From NCBI RefSeq assembly GCF_024723255.1, contig NZ_JANIAC010000005.1:248001-312000 (forward strand): a stretch of 64,000 nt of DNA, read 5' to 3'. The position numbers and the translations under genes were made by a program. Every line of letters starts with the position of its first letter. Positions within the stretch are counted from its first letter, which is position 1. This DNA is from Aestuariibaculum sp. M13. GTDB taxonomy: Bacteria; Bacteroidota; Bacteroidia; Flavobacteriales; Flavobacteriaceae. The notes under the pieces were generated by a model. It did no database searches. It was not told the origin of the DNA and saw nothing but the letters and a program-made list of their open reading frames with translations. Shown here piece by piece: positions 48,119-57,508 of the stretch.

Positions 48119-48976
48119 TTAATTGAGTTTAGGTAGTATCGATTCGGCAATAAAATTAATACTAACGGTATCCATTAGTGATAGTCCCATTAGGGTAGAG
48201 GCACTACCAACAGTGGCACTATTACTTTTATACACTGCAATTTCTAAAAAGTTTCCAGAATTAAACACGACCATACCACGACCTTCATCATGACGTTTTT
48301 CTTCGGGAATGTCAAAATTCACGATGTCGCTATATTTAAGATAGATTTTTTTGAATTTATGGTTACGCGCCGATATTTCGAAGGCGCGTCCTTTTTGTAT
48401 AGTTTCAAAAAAGCTTCGTTTAATGTTAGTTACCACATTTCCGTAGTTGTCAATATAAATAACGCTGCCAATAATTTGAGATTTATCGTCATTTACATAA
48501 GGAATAACATTCCTAATAGGTTTAATCTTAGAAATGGTTTTGCCGATAACTTCAAGTGTGCCTCCTCGTGCAATATGGCAGGCTACTTTTACAAAAACAT
48601 CCAGAACAGGAAAGCTGGATTGTATTCTGTCGTGAATATTTATTTCAACAATTTTTTCAGGTGTAATTTCAGAGCAAATCATGCTCATAATACCATTGTT
48701 GGCGCAAATAAAATAATGGTCGTCAAGCTTTAGTGCAATGTGTTTATTCTCCTTGTTAATTTCAGAATCAATTCCAATAATATGAATGGATCCTTTTGGA
48801 AAACTGGCATAGGCATTTTGAATAATATATGCTGCTTCTAAAATATTAAAGGGGGAAACACCATGTGAGATATCAACAATTCTGGCATCGGGTAATTCTG
48901 TATAGATCGCTCCTTTTGTCGCGCCAGTAAAGTAATCTTTCTCCCCAAAATCGGTTGTTAATGTAATAATCGCCAT
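48119..48976 (-). CDS. S-adenosyl-L-methionine hydrolase (DUF62 / SAM hydroxide adenosyltransferase)
   Basis: Hydrolyses SAM to adenosine and methionine; fluorinase-related. From the ATG at 48976 the protein has 285 residues and begins MAIITLTTDFGEKDYFTG, the family's canonical start with the catalytic aspartate region. A longer frame to 49051 adds an unrelated 25 residues. Other motifs are DISHGVSPFNILEAAY near 40, FICANNGIMSM near 92, VDVFV-type strand and IDNYGNVVTNI near 180. It is divergent from phoH, an arrangement I recall as common in this phylum. Confidence 0.93.
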   Translation of the reverse strand: MAIITLTTDFGEKDYFTGATKGAIYTELPDARIVDISHGVSPFNILEAAYIIQNAYASFPKGSIHIIGIDSEINKENKHIALKLDDHYFICANNGIMSMICSEITPEKIVEINIHDRIQSSFPVLDVFVKVACHIARGGTLEVIGKTISKIKPIRNVIPYVNDDKSQIIGSVIYIDNYGNVVTNIKRSFFETIQKGRAFEISARNHKFKKIYLKYSDIVNFDIPEEKRHDEGRGMVVFNSGNFLEIAVYKSNSATVGSASTLMGLSLMDTVSINFIAESILPKLN

Positions 48977-49129
48977 CGGCAAAATTGTTGATATGTTTTT
49001 AGTGTTACCTGACTCAAATTTGTTTATTTTTGAGTTGATACAGAGTTTCACAAAACTAATAAATCATTTGGTCTGATTAAATATTATTTTAATTTTATCT
49101 CTGTAGTAACCTAAAAATAACCGACGCTT

Positions 49130-50083
49130 TTGAACGAAATTATTATCGAACTTGAAGAGATCTCTCCAAAGGATTTTTTTGGAGCACAAAACACAAACAT
49201 CGAACTTCTAAAAAAATATTTTCCAAAGCTTAAAATAGTAGCGCGAGGAAATAAAGTAAAAGCCTTTGGCGATGAAGAATTACTGGAAGAATTCGATCAC
49301 AGAATCAATATGCTACTCAAGCATTTTGCCAAATACAACAAAATAGACGAAAACACCATCGAGCGCGTATTAACCAGCCAGAGTAGCGATGATTATAATA
49401 CATCAGAGCAGAGTGGCGAAGTTATTGTTCACGGTGTAGGAGGTAAGCTTATTCGAGCTCAAACCGCCAACCAGCGTAAACTGGTAGAGACCATGCGTAA
49501 AAACGACATGGTTTTTGCTATTGGACCTGCAGGAACAGGTAAAACGTATACAGGTGTTGCCTTAGCAGTGCAAGCCCTTAAAAACAAAGAAGTAAAACGT
49601 ATTATTTTAACACGTCCGGCGGTTGAAGCTGGAGAAAATCTTGGTTTTTTACCAGGAGATTTAAAGGAAAAGCTAGACCCGTATATGCAACCGCTTTACG
49701 ATGCGTTGCGTGACATGATTCCTGCCGAAAAACTGGCGCTTTATATTGAAAACGGAACTATTCAAATAGCACCTTTAGCTTTTATGCGTGGTCGTACTTT
49801 AGATAATGCTTTCGTAATTCTCGATGAAGGTCAGAATACCACTCACGCACAAATGAAAATGTTCTTAACCCGTATGGGTAAAAATGCGAAGTTTTTATTA
49901 ACCGGAGATCCTGGTCAGATAGATTTACCACGTCGTACCATTTCAGGATTAAAGGAAGCCCTTTTAATCTTAAAGAACGTTGAAGGTGTAGGTATGATTT
50001 TCTTGGACGATAAAGACGTTATTCGCCACCGCTTGGTTAAAAAGGTTATTGAGGCTTATAAGAGCATCGAAAACAGAGAATAA
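49130..50083 (+). CDS. phoH: PhoH-family ATPase
   Basis: A 317-residue cytoplasmic P-loop NTPase of the PhoH/YbeZ type, linked in other bacteria to RNA metabolism with the endonuclease YbeY. Walker A is GPAGTGKT near residues 132-139; Walker B and sensor are AFVILDEGQNTT near 228 and FLLTGDPGQIDLPRR near 252. The N-terminal about 100 residues are the family's KH-like domain. Translation starts at TTG (49130): the following residues NEIIIELEEISPKDFFGAQN are the standard PhoH opening and no ATG is available. Confidence 0.94.
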   Translation: MNEIIIELEEISPKDFFGAQNTNIELLKKYFPKLKIVARGNKVKAFGDEELLEEFDHRINMLLKHFAKYNKIDENTIERVLTSQSSDDYNTSEQSGEVIVHGVGGKLIRAQTANQRKLVETMRKNDMVFAIGPAGTGKTYTGVALAVQALKNKEVKRIILTRPAVEAGENLGFLPGDLKEKLDPYMQPLYDALRDMIPAEKLALYIENGTIQIAPLAFMRGRTLDNAFVILDEGQNTTHAQMKMFLTRMGKNAKFLLTGDPGQIDLPRRTISGLKEALLILKNVEGVGMIFLDDKDVIRHRLVKKVIEAYKSIENRE

Positions 50084-50121
50084 TTCTTTTTAGTAGCAGT
50101 TTCCTGCTGTCGGCAGTCGCT

Positions 50122-50159
50122 TTTTATGCTTGTTATTTAAATGGATAACAAGCATAAAA
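50122..50159. terminator. Long perfect inverted repeat between phoH and purC
   Basis: TTTTATGCTTGTTAT (50122-50136) and ATAACAAGCATAAAA (50145-50159) are perfect 15-bp arms around an 8-base loop. It probably ends the phoH transcript, though the T-tract is within the stem and not after it. An in-frame ATG at 50141 lies in the loop and is not used. Confidence 0.65.
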
Positions 50160-50243
50160 GAGCTCCGGCATATGCCTTCATCAGGGCTAGATATAATTTC
50201 ATATTTTTAAATTGTAATTATCGGGTAAATGCGAACAATTTGA

Positions 50244-50251
50244 TAAATTTG
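50244..50251 (+). promoter_or_regulatory. -7 box for purC
   Basis: TAAATTTG matches TAnnTTTG and predicts a start near 50258, about 33 bases before the GTG at 50291. It lies inside the extended reading frame that begins at 50141, which argues that the longer protein is not made. Confidence 0.55.
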
Positions 50252-50290
50252 CAGTATCAAAAAAATCAGATATTAAATAAAACCGAATTC

Positions 50291-51247
50291 GTGGCAAATA
50301 CAGATAACACCATAATTGACACAAACTTTAATTTTCCTGGACAAAAAAATGTTTATAAAGGAAAAGTTAGAGAAGTATATAACATTAACGACGAGCAATT
50401 GGTCATGATTGCTACAGACCGTCTTTCGGCTTTCGACGTGGTGATGCCAAAAGGTATTCCTTACAAAGGGCAAATATTAAATCAGATTGCTACAAAAATG
50501 ATGAAAGCAACCGAAGATTTAGTGCCAAACTGGTTAACCGCAACTCCGGATCCTAACGTAGCTGTAGGGCATTTATGTGAGCCGTTTAAAGTTGAAATGG
50601 TGATTCGTGGCTATATGTCTGGTCATGCAGCTCGAGAGTATAAAGCTGGTAGACGATTACTTTGTGGTGTGCCAATGCCAGAAGGTATGAAAGAAAACGA
50701 TGCTTTTCCAGAGCCAATTATTACTCCGGCAACAAAAGCAGAAATGGGAGACCATGACGAAGATATTTCTCGTGAAGATATTTTAAAACGCGGTATTGTA
50801 AGCGAAGAAGACTATTTGGTTTTAGAAGATTACACCCGTAAATTATTTAAACGTGGTACAGATATCGCTGCAGAGCGTGGATTAATTTTAGTAGATACCA
50901 AATACGAATTTGGAAAAACTAAAGACGGTAAAATCGTTTTAATTGATGAAATTCATACGCCAGACTCTTCGCGTTATTTTTATGCTGAAGGGTATCAGGA
51001 GCGTCAGGATAAAGGGGAAGCTCAAAAGCAATTAAGTAAAGAGTTTGTTCGGCAGTGGTTAATTAGTAATAATTTTCAAGGTTTAGAAGGACAAACTGTA
51101 CCTGAAATGAGTGATGAGTATATCACCTCGGTAAGTGACCGTTATATTGAGTTATATGAAAATATTACTGGTGAAACTTTTGTTAAGGCAGATGTAACCA
51201 ATATTCAGGAACGTATTGAAGCTAACGTTTTAGAATACTTAAAATAA
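50291..51247 (+). CDS. purC: Phosphoribosylaminoimidazole-succinocarboxamide synthase (SAICAR synthetase)
   Basis: Joins CAIR and aspartate with ATP in purine biosynthesis. With GTG at 50291 the protein has 318 residues and begins [18 protein letters not shown], matching the usual N-terminus; the longer frame from 50141 adds 50 poorly structured residues. Motifs are [10 protein letters not shown] near 20, [12 protein letters not shown] near 40, [11 protein letters not shown] near 115, VDTKYEFG near 220 and [12 protein letters not shown] near 235. It is single-gene, with a strong bidirectional terminator downstream. Confidence 0.96.
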   Translation: MANTDNTIIDTNFNFPGQKNVYKGKVREVYNINDEQLVMIATDRLSAFDVVMPKGIPYKGQILNQIATKMMKATEDLVPNWLTATPDPNVAVGHLCEPFKVEMVIRGYMSGHAAREYKAGRRLLCGVPMPEGMKENDAFPEPIITPATKAEMGDHDEDISREDILKRGIVSEEDYLVLEDYTRKLFKRGTDIAAERGLILVDTKYEFGKTKDGKIVLIDEIHTPDSSRYFYAEGYQERQDKGEAQKQLSKEFVRQWLISNNFQGLEGQTVPEMSDEYITSVSDRYIELYENITGETFVKADVTNIQERIEANVLEYLK

Positions 51248-51265
51248 TTTATCTCAAATATTGAC

Positions 51266-51299
51266 AAAAAAAGCCCTTTATTAAAAGGGCTTTTTTTTA
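51266..51299. terminator. Bidirectional terminator between purC and a Crp/Fnr gene
   Basis: AGCCCTTT (51272-51279) and AAAGGGCT (51284-51291) form a stem around ATTA, flanked by an A run on the left and eight T residues on the right. It serves both convergent genes. Confidence 0.93.
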
Positions 51300-51314
51300 T
51301 GGCTTTCTATAAGT

Positions 51315-51890
51315 TTAATTATCGTTTTTAAGCGCGTTTTTTCGAATTCTGCTTAAAGATTGTGTCGCAATACCTAAGTAACTAGCTAAGTATTTTTGAG
51401 GGATTCTGTTAACTAAATCCGGAGTTTCTCTTTGCATGCGATAATAACGCACTTCAGCTGTTTCGGTCATGCTTTCTATAAGGCGTTGTTCGATAAAATC
51501 CTGAGCTTCATTAAGCATTTTTCTGGTAAATAGGCGCCAGGAATCCAGTTTAATCAATTCGTTATACTCATCAAGGGTAATTTGCCAAATTACTGATCTT
51601 TCTATGGTTTGAGCATTGTCTTTTGTAGGCGTTTGGTTTATAAAACTCATTCGCGATGTCATGCAGTACGGAGCAGCAATAAAAAATTTGGTGATTTCTT
51701 GCTTGTTGTTGTTTACAAAATTACGCACCAAGCCTTCTTCTATAAAATAAAAATATTTACAAACTTCACCTTCAGTGACAATTGCTTCATTTTTTTTATA
51801 AACCACTCGCTTAAACATTGACTCAATAAGTTCCCAGTCTTCAGCAGGCATAGTCACATATTTTTCAATAAAGGATTTGATATTATTCAT
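51315..51890 (-). CDS. Crp/Fnr-family transcriptional regulator
   Basis: A 191-residue cytoplasmic regulator. The N-terminal cyclic-nucleotide-binding-like beta roll spans about residues 20-115 (NEAIVTEGEVCKYFYFIEEGLV), and the C-terminal helix-turn-helix is RIPQKYLASYLGIATQSLSRIRK near 160-182. It lacks the N-terminal cysteine cluster of Fnr and the full cAMP-binding consensus, so its ligand is unknown. It is monocistronic and convergent with purC; 100 bp separate it from the acyltransferase gene upstream on the same strand. Confidence 0.9.
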   Translation of the reverse strand: MNNIKSFIEKYVTMPAEDWELIESMFKRVVYKKNEAIVTEGEVCKYFYFIEEGLVRNFVNNNKQEITKFFIAAPYCMTSRMSFINQTPTKDNAQTIERSVIWQITLDEYNELIKLDSWRLFTRKMLNEAQDFIEQRLIESMTETAEVRYYRMQRETPDLVNRIPQKYLASYLGIATQSLSRIRKNALKNDN

Positions 51891-51990
51891 AGTGGAGTTG
51901 AGAGATGGGTTTGTAATTTGTTATAATTGAGGGTCTTGAGCGGGTGTAATTAAATTTAAATATAGAAATAAAAATTGAATCTAAGAATAA

Positions 51991-53091
51991 TCACTGAGAT
52001 TTTTCCTTTTTAAACACACCAATGATTTTACTAGAAATACTATAAACAAAATGATTGGTTTTGGCATAATGGAATGAGATAAAACAAACAACCAGTATAA
52101 AGGCCAGGGCTCCTAAGATAGCTTCTGTAGGTTCAAGCGATTTATTAAACCAACGTTTTAAACCATAACCGGTAAAGCTTCCGTAGAGTATGATGAAATG
52201 AATGACATACATCGATAAGGTTTTCTCACCAATACGAGCAATAATAGATTGCTTTAAAAAGCGTTCCAAACTATAAAAAATTCCGAAAAGAATGAATACG
52301 TTTCCTAATCGAATAAATAAATAATTATAGTCGGCACTACGTTTAAGTAATTCAATATCGGTTAAAGTATGTAGTTTTAATAAAGCCCATGTTGAGTGGT
52401 ACATAAGCAAGTATCCAACAACAAAAAATGTAATAATGGTGAATATTTTAAAGCGACTCCTGTGGGCATGTCTGAAAAATACTGTTGAAATAAATGCACC
52501 GAATGCCGAGTATCCGAACCAGGGTAAAATGGTAAATACAGAGCCGTTTATTTTGGTCATATAATTAGCAATGACTAACGGCAGGTTTTCAATAACCAGA
52601 TTTCTGTAAAGAGGTTCAGAAACAAAACAAAGGCATCCTATAATAGCAAGAATGACTGAAAATAAATAACTGTATTGTTTAAATAGGACATGCAAACAAA
52701 CCAGTATGATTAAAGATAAACCAATACATTGTAAAACATCAATAACCAAAAAGTAGGTGTTGAAATATCCGCTAAACCAACTTATTAAATTAATACGAAG
52801 ACTATAACCAATTCCTAGTAGAAGCAGTCCACGAAAAAGGCCTTTTTTTATTCGGGGCTTATCATTTCCCTTTTCATTTGCTCGTAAAAGCAGGTAGGTA
52901 AATACCAGACCGGAAATCGTGAAAAAAGTAGGAGCTGTGATACCTCTAAAATAGGACCATATATTATAAGCTGTGTTGGTACTGTCTCTGTAAACCGGGT
53001 CCAAAAGCGTATCGATAAAATGACCTTGAAGCATCATTAAAATAGCAAATGCTCTAACGGCATCAATAAAATATAGACGATTAGCTTGCAC
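51991..53091 (-). CDS. Membrane acyltransferase-like protein (DUF1624/HGSNAT type)
   Basis: A 366-residue integral membrane protein with about ten hydrophobic segments. The start RLYFIDAVRAFAILMMLQGH, containing the conserved arginine-alanine-[FL]-A-x-x-M-x-x-x-H pattern, and SGLVFTYLLLR near 60 resemble the heparan-alpha-glucosaminide N-acetyltransferase catalytic domain (DUF1624) and, more broadly, acyltransferase-3. The histidine near residue 24 would be the acyl-transfer residue. The acceptor is unknown. It has a candidate -7 box upstream and stands alone between a Crp/Fnr gene and the acetate uptake cluster. Confidence 0.78.
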   Translation of the reverse strand: MQANRLYFIDAVRAFAILMMLQGHFIDTLLDPVYRDSTNTAYNIWSYFRGITAPTFFTISGLVFTYLLLRANEKGNDKPRIKKGLFRGLLLLGIGYSLRINLISWFSGYFNTYFLVIDVLQCIGLSLIILVCLHVLFKQYSYLFSVILAIIGCLCFVSEPLYRNLVIENLPLVIANYMTKINGSVFTILPWFGYSAFGAFISTVFFRHAHRSRFKIFTIITFFVVGYLLMYHSTWALLKLHTLTDIELLKRSADYNYLFIRLGNVFILFGIFYSLERFLKQSIIARIGEKTLSMYVIHFIILYGSFTGYGLKRWFNKSLEPTEAILGALAFILVVCFISFHYAKTNHFVYSISSKIIGVFKKEKSQ

Positions 53092-53151
53092 TGGTATTTG
53101 TGATTTGGTTTCGATAAAGATAGCTTTTATTAATTAAATAGAAATAGGGAG

Positions 53152-53159
53152 CAAATGTA
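53152..53159 (-). promoter_or_regulatory. Possible -7 box for the membrane acyltransferase gene
   Basis: TACATTTG on the minus strand matches TAnnTTTG; the leader would be about 55 bases. No -33 element is obvious. It lies in a 336-bp gene-free divergent region (53092-53427), whose right half holds the inverted repeat at 53374-53393 and no supportable ORF. Confidence 0.4.
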
Positions 53160-53373
53160 TAGCAAAATATAATTATTTGTATGTTTTGGAAGCTTTTAAT
53201 TAGGATAATGTATTTCATTTAATATATAAGCGTAAAAGGAACAAATATTAATTGCAATTTTCAATGTAAGTATTATATTAGCGGATGTGTGATTTTTTAA
53301 GAACTATATAATTTATTGTATTAAATCCTGCAGAATAACCAACTGTAATCTTAAAATGTTATGCATATAATCG

Positions 53374-53393
53374 TAATAAAATCATTTTTATTA
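53374..53393. promoter_or_regulatory. Inverted repeat upstream of the symporter genes
   Basis: TAATAAAA-TCAT-TTTTATTA has perfect 8-bp arms and lies 34 bp upstream of the DUF4212 start. It may be a regulator site for the acetate operon, but its pure AT arms make a chance match more likely than for the GC-containing palindromes elsewhere in this window. Confidence 0.35.
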
Positions 53394-53427
53394 ATCTTAT
53401 ATCACCAAATAAACTAAATATAACAAC

Positions 53428-53685
53428 ATGTCAAAAAGCAAGGCTAAAGCTTATTGGAAGGAGAATTTAAAATACCTCTTCATCCTGTTAGCTATATGGT
53501 TTTTAGTGTCCTATGGAGCTGGAATTTTATTTAAAGATATCCTTAATGAAGTACGCTTGGGAGGCTTTAAATTAGGGTTCTGGTTCGCTCAGCAAGGTTC
53601 CATTTATGTATTTGTAATTCTTATTTTCGTTTATGTTCGCCTCATGAACAAACTTGATAAAAAGTATGGTTATGATGGTGAATAG
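53428..53685 (+). CDS. DUF4212 small subunit of a sodium:solute symporter
   Basis: An 85-residue membrane protein with two transmembrane helices (about residues 13-33 and 52-73). YWKENLKYLFILLAIWFLVS near the start and GFKLGFWFAQQGSIYVFVILIF are the two family-typical segments. DUF4212 proteins are encoded directly upstream of a particular group of SSS symporters and are thought to be their partner subunit. Its stop codon overlaps the start of the symporter gene by about 14 bases. Confidence 0.93.
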   Translation: MSKSKAKAYWKENLKYLFILLAIWFLVSYGAGILFKDILNEVRLGGFKLGFWFAQQGSIYVFVILIFVYVRLMNKLDKKYGYDGE

Positions 53686-55396
53686 TATCTTGTTGTTAGC
53701 GTCTATGGATGTGCAGACCTGGACGTATATTATTGTCGGACTTACTTTTACAATATATATCGGAATTGCTATTTGGACTCGTGCAGGCTCTACTAAAGAT
53801 TTTTATGTTGCCGGTGGAGGGGTTTCCCCACTAGCCAATGGTATGGCAACTGCTGCAGACTGGATGAGTGCAGCCTCGTTTATTTCTATGGCTGGTATTA
53901 TTTCTTTTGCAGGCTATGATGGGGCAGTGTACCTAATGGGGTGGACTGGAGGTTATGTGCTTCTGGCGTTATTATTAGCTCCTTATTTACGTAAATTCGG
54001 AAAGTTTACCGTGCCAGATTTTATTGGCGATCGTTACTATTCAAATACGGCGCGATTGGTAGGCGTTATTTGTGCGCTTTTAGTGTCGTTTACTTATGTG
54101 GCAGGGCAAATGCGTGGTGTCGGTTTAGTGTTTTCTCGATTCCTGGAAGTTGATATCAATACCGGGGTTATGATTGGGATGTTTATCGTTTTATTCTACG
54201 CTGTTCTTGGTGGAATGAAAGGGATCACCTATACGCAGGTGGCACAGTATTGCGTGCTTATTTTTGCATTTATGGTACCGGCTATTTTTATATCTATTCA
54301 AATGACAGGGAATCCCATTCCGCAACTAGGTTTTGGAGGTACCTTAGCTGATGGTTCCGGAACGTATTTACTGGATAAATTAGATGGATTAAGCACCGAA
54401 TTAGGTTTTTCCGAATATACCGAAGGTTCAAAATCTATGACCGATGTTTTTGCCATTACTTTGGCTCTAATGGTGGGGACAGCAGGTTTACCTCATGTTA
54501 TTGTTCGCTTTTTTACAGTAAAGCGTGTTAGTGACGCCCGAAAATCAGCAGGATTAGCGTTATTACTAATTGCTATTTTGTATACCACAGCACCAGCAGT
54601 ATCGGTATTTGCGAGAACGAATTTAATTGAAACCGTTTCAAACAAACCTTATGCAAGTGTGCCAGAATGGTTTAAAAAATGGGAGCTAACAGGATTGATA
54701 ACGTTTACAGATAAAAATGAAGATGGCAATATTCAGTATGTTGCCGATAACGATAAAAATGAATTAGTAGTTGATAACGATATTATGGTGTTGGCCAACC
54801 CTGAAATTGCCAAGTTACCAAACTGGGTTATTGCTTTGGTTGCTGCCGGTTCGTTGGCAGCGGCATTATCGACAGCTGCCGGGTTGTTGTTAGTGATTTC
54901 AGCATCTGTATCTCACGATTTAATTAAGAAGATGGTCAACCCTAATATATCAGAGCAAGGTGAGTTGATAGCAGCACGTTTATCGGCGATTGTAGCTGTT
55001 GGAATTGCTGCCTATTTCGGAATTCATCCACCAGGCTTTGTGGCAGCAACAGTGGCTTTGGCTTTTGGTTTGGCAGCAGCCTCATTTTTTCCGGCAATCA
55101 TTCTTGGTATTTTTTATAAGCGTATGAATAAGGAGGGCGCTATTGCCGGAATGGTTGTGGGGATATCTTCTATGATTTTTTACATGCTGAAATTTAAATT
55201 CGGCTGGTTTGGCGGTGGCGGAAAGGACGACTGGTGGTTTGGCATTTCGCCGGAAGGTTTTGGAACCGTGGCTATGGCTTTAAATTTTGTGGTATCTATA
55301 ATCATAATGAAATTTACACCGGCACCTCCCGAAGATGTTCAGGACATTGTAGAGAACATCAGAATACCAAGCGGGGCGGGAGAAGCAACACATTAA
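53672..55396 (+). CDS. Sodium:solute symporter, acetate-permease type
   Basis: An SSS-family transporter of about 574 residues with roughly 13 membrane segments. Typical motifs are TKDFYVAGGGVSPLANGMATAADWMSAAS (in parts) near residue 45, DFIGDRYY near 115, and TAGLPHVIVRFFTVK near 275. An insert near 325-365 is acidic and hydrophilic (TDKNEDGNIQ). Several starts overlap the DUF4212 gene; ATGATG at 53672/53675 is favoured over an upstream TTG. With acetyl-CoA synthetase 142 bp downstream, acetate or another short carboxylate is the likely substrate. Confidence 0.9.
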   Translation: MMVNSILLLASMDVQTWTYIIVGLTFTIYIGIAIWTRAGSTKDFYVAGGGVSPLANGMATAADWMSAASFISMAGIISFAGYDGAVYLMGWTGGYVLLALLLAPYLRKFGKFTVPDFIGDRYYSNTARLVGVICALLVSFTYVAGQMRGVGLVFSRFLEVDINTGVMIGMFIVLFYAVLGGMKGITYTQVAQYCVLIFAFMVPAIFISIQMTGNPIPQLGFGGTLADGSGTYLLDKLDGLSTELGFSEYTEGSKSMTDVFAITLALMVGTAGLPHVIVRFFTVKRVSDARKSAGLALLLIAILYTTAPAVSVFARTNLIETVSNKPYASVPEWFKKWELTGLITFTDKNEDGNIQYVADNDKNELVVDNDIMVLANPEIAKLPNWVIALVAAGSLAAALSTAAGLLLVISASVSHDLIKKMVNPNISEQGELIAARLSAIVAVGIAAYFGIHPPGFVAATVALAFGLAAASFFPAIILGIFYKRMNKEGAIAGMVVGISSMIFYMLKFKFGWFGGGGKDDWWFGISPEGFGTVAMALNFVVSIIIMKFTPAPPEDVQDIVENIRIPSGAGEATH

Positions 55397-55538
55397 GAGG
55401 GAATCAGTTAATGTTTGTCTATAAATAGACGTTGTCTGTAGAAAAAAATAAGTTTAATCACATAAAATATATAATTTAGAGAGTGCCTGAATTTTATAAT
55501 GAGAGTTTAGGTTTTATTTAAAAATTGCAAAACAAAAC

Positions 55539-57446
55539 ATGAGTAATTATCACATAAAACATTTAGAAGAGTATTATCAAGTTTACAGAAAATCGATTAG
55601 AGAGCCAGAAAATTTCTGGGAAGAAGTTGCCGAAGAACATTTTATGTGGCGCAAGAAATGGGATAAGGTTTTAAGCTGGGATTTTTCAAAACCAGAAGTA
55701 AAATGGTTTGAAGGAGCTCAACTTAACATAACTGAAAACTGTATCGATCGTCACCTAACAACACGAGGAGATAAAACGGCGATTTTATTTGAACCTAATA
55801 GTCCTGATGAACCAGCAGAACATATCAGCTATAATCAGCTTTATAAACGTGTAAACAAGTTTGCTAACGTATTAAAGGCCCAAGGAATTAAAAAAGGCGA
55901 TCGTGTTTGCATCTATTTACCTATGATTCCTGAATTAGCTATTTCTGTATTGGCTTGTGCCAGAATTGGAGCCATTCATTCTGTGGTATTTGCAGGATTT
56001 TCATCGACGGCTTTAGCAACCCGAATTAATGATAGTGATTGTAAAATGGTTATAACCAGTGACGGATCGTATCGAGGTGCTAAATCCATCGATTTAAAAG
56101 GTATCGTAGATGATGCTTTAGAAGATTGCCCGGGAGTGAAATCGGTTTTAGTGGCGAAGCGTATTCATTCAGAAATCAGTATGACTGAAGGACGTGATTT
56201 TTGGCTGCAACCACTTTTAGATGAAGCCTCAGACGAATGTCAGGCAGAAATCATGGATGCTGAAGATCCGTTGTTTATTTTGTATACATCGGGTTCTACA
56301 GGTAAACCAAAAGGGATGGTTCACACTACAGCGGGTTATATGGTCTATACGGCATATACATTCAAGAATGTGTTTCAATACAGAGAAGAAGATATTTATT
56401 GGTGTACAGCCGACGTGGGGTGGATTACCGGACATAGTTATATTGTTTACGGACCGTTAGCCAACGGTGCCACTTCAGTAATGTTTGAAGGGGTACCAAG
56501 TTACCCGGATTTCGGACGTTTTTGGGAAATTGTAGAAAAACATAAAGTCACGCAGTTTTACACGGCGCCAACTGCTATTCGTGCGCTAGCAAAAGAGGGA
56601 GTTGGTCATTTAGAAAAATTCGATTTGTCGTCTGTAAAAGTGCTTGGGACAGTTGGAGAACCAATTAATGAGGAAGCATGGCACTGGTACGATGATAATG
56701 TAGGAAAGAAAAAAGCACCTATTGTCGATACCTGGTGGCAGACCGAAACCGGAGGTATTATGATTACACCAATTCCATTTGTTACGCCTACAAAACCAAC
56801 ATATGCAACTTTACCTTTTATTGGTATTCAACCTGCATTAATGGATGAAAACGGACAAGAAATTAAAGGAAATCAGGTGGATGGTCGCTTGTGTATCAAA
56901 TTCCCCTGGCCAAGTATGGCACGTACCATTTGGGGAAATCATCAGCGTTATAAGGAAACCTATTTTTCGGCTTACGATAATAAATACTTTACAGGTGACG
57001 GTGCTTTGCGTGATGAAGTAGGATATTATAGAATTACAGGTCGTGTAGATGATGTGATTATTGTATCAGGACATAACTTAGGAACGGCTCCTATTGAAGA
57101 TGCGATTAATGAGCATCCTGCCGTTTCTGAAAGTGCAATTGTTGGATTCCCGCATGATATTAAAGGAAATGCGCTTTATGGTTATGTAACCTTGAAGGAA
57201 TTTGGTGAAACCAGAGATCATACCAACCTGCGTAATGAGATCAATCAGTTAATTACTGAGCAAATTGGGCCTATTGCTAAGTTGGATAAAATTCAGTTTA
57301 CAGCTGGGTTACCAAAAACGCGTTCTGGAAAAATCATGCGTCGTATCTTAAGGAAAATTGCAAGTAAAGACACTTCTAACTTGGGAGATACCAGTACGTT
57401 ATTGAATCCTGAGGTGGTTCAGGATATTATTGATAATGCGTTATAG
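55539..57446 (+). CDS. acs: Acetyl-CoA synthetase
   Basis: Activates acetate to acetyl-CoA through acetyl-AMP. The 635-residue AMP-forming enzyme has FILYTSGSTGKPKGMVHTT near residue 246 (P-loop), VDTWWQTETGG near 397, YFTGDGALRDE near 485 and the C-terminal GLPKTRSGKIMRR near 590, whose lysine is the usual regulatory acetylation site. Length and order match bacterial Acs. It sits with a putative acetate symporter upstream and is followed by a strong terminator, so acetate scavenging is the shared role. Confidence 0.97.
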   Translation: MSNYHIKHLEEYYQVYRKSIREPENFWEEVAEEHFMWRKKWDKVLSWDFSKPEVKWFEGAQLNITENCIDRHLTTRGDKTAILFEPNSPDEPAEHISYNQLYKRVNKFANVLKAQGIKKGDRVCIYLPMIPELAISVLACARIGAIHSVVFAGFSSTALATRINDSDCKMVITSDGSYRGAKSIDLKGIVDDALEDCPGVKSVLVAKRIHSEISMTEGRDFWLQPLLDEASDECQAEIMDAEDPLFILYTSGSTGKPKGMVHTTAGYMVYTAYTFKNVFQYREEDIYWCTADVGWITGHSYIVYGPLANGATSVMFEGVPSYPDFGRFWEIVEKHKVTQFYTAPTAIRALAKEGVGHLEKFDLSSVKVLGTVGEPINEEAWHWYDDNVGKKKAPIVDTWWQTETGGIMITPIPFVTPTKPTYATLPFIGIQPALMDENGQEIKGNQVDGRLCIKFPWPSMARTIWGNHQRYKETYFSAYDNKYFTGDGALRDEVGYYRITGRVDDVIIVSGHNLGTAPIEDAINEHPAVSESAIVGFPHDIKGNALYGYVTLKEFGETRDHTNLRNEINQLITEQIGPIAKLDKIQFTAGLPKTRSGKIMRRILRKIASKDTSNLGDTSTLLNPEVVQDIIDNAL

Positions 57447-57472
57447 CAATTAGAAAATATTTGTAAATAAGG

Positions 57473-57505
57473 GCGGGTTCGATGAATTTTGAATCCGCTT
57501 TTTTT
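57473..57505 (+). terminator. Intrinsic terminator after acs
   Basis: GCGGGTTC and GAATCCGC form an 8-bp stem with one G-T pair and a 10-base loop, followed by seven T residues. It lies just beyond the acs stop and beside the stop of the convergent exonuclease gene. Confidence 0.85.
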
Positions 57506-57508
57506 ATT

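Noticed and set aside
48290-48733. Plus-strand frame of 147 codons opposite the SAM hydrolase gene
   Set aside because: It lies wholly inside a confidently identified gene on the other strand and shows no family pattern or start signal.
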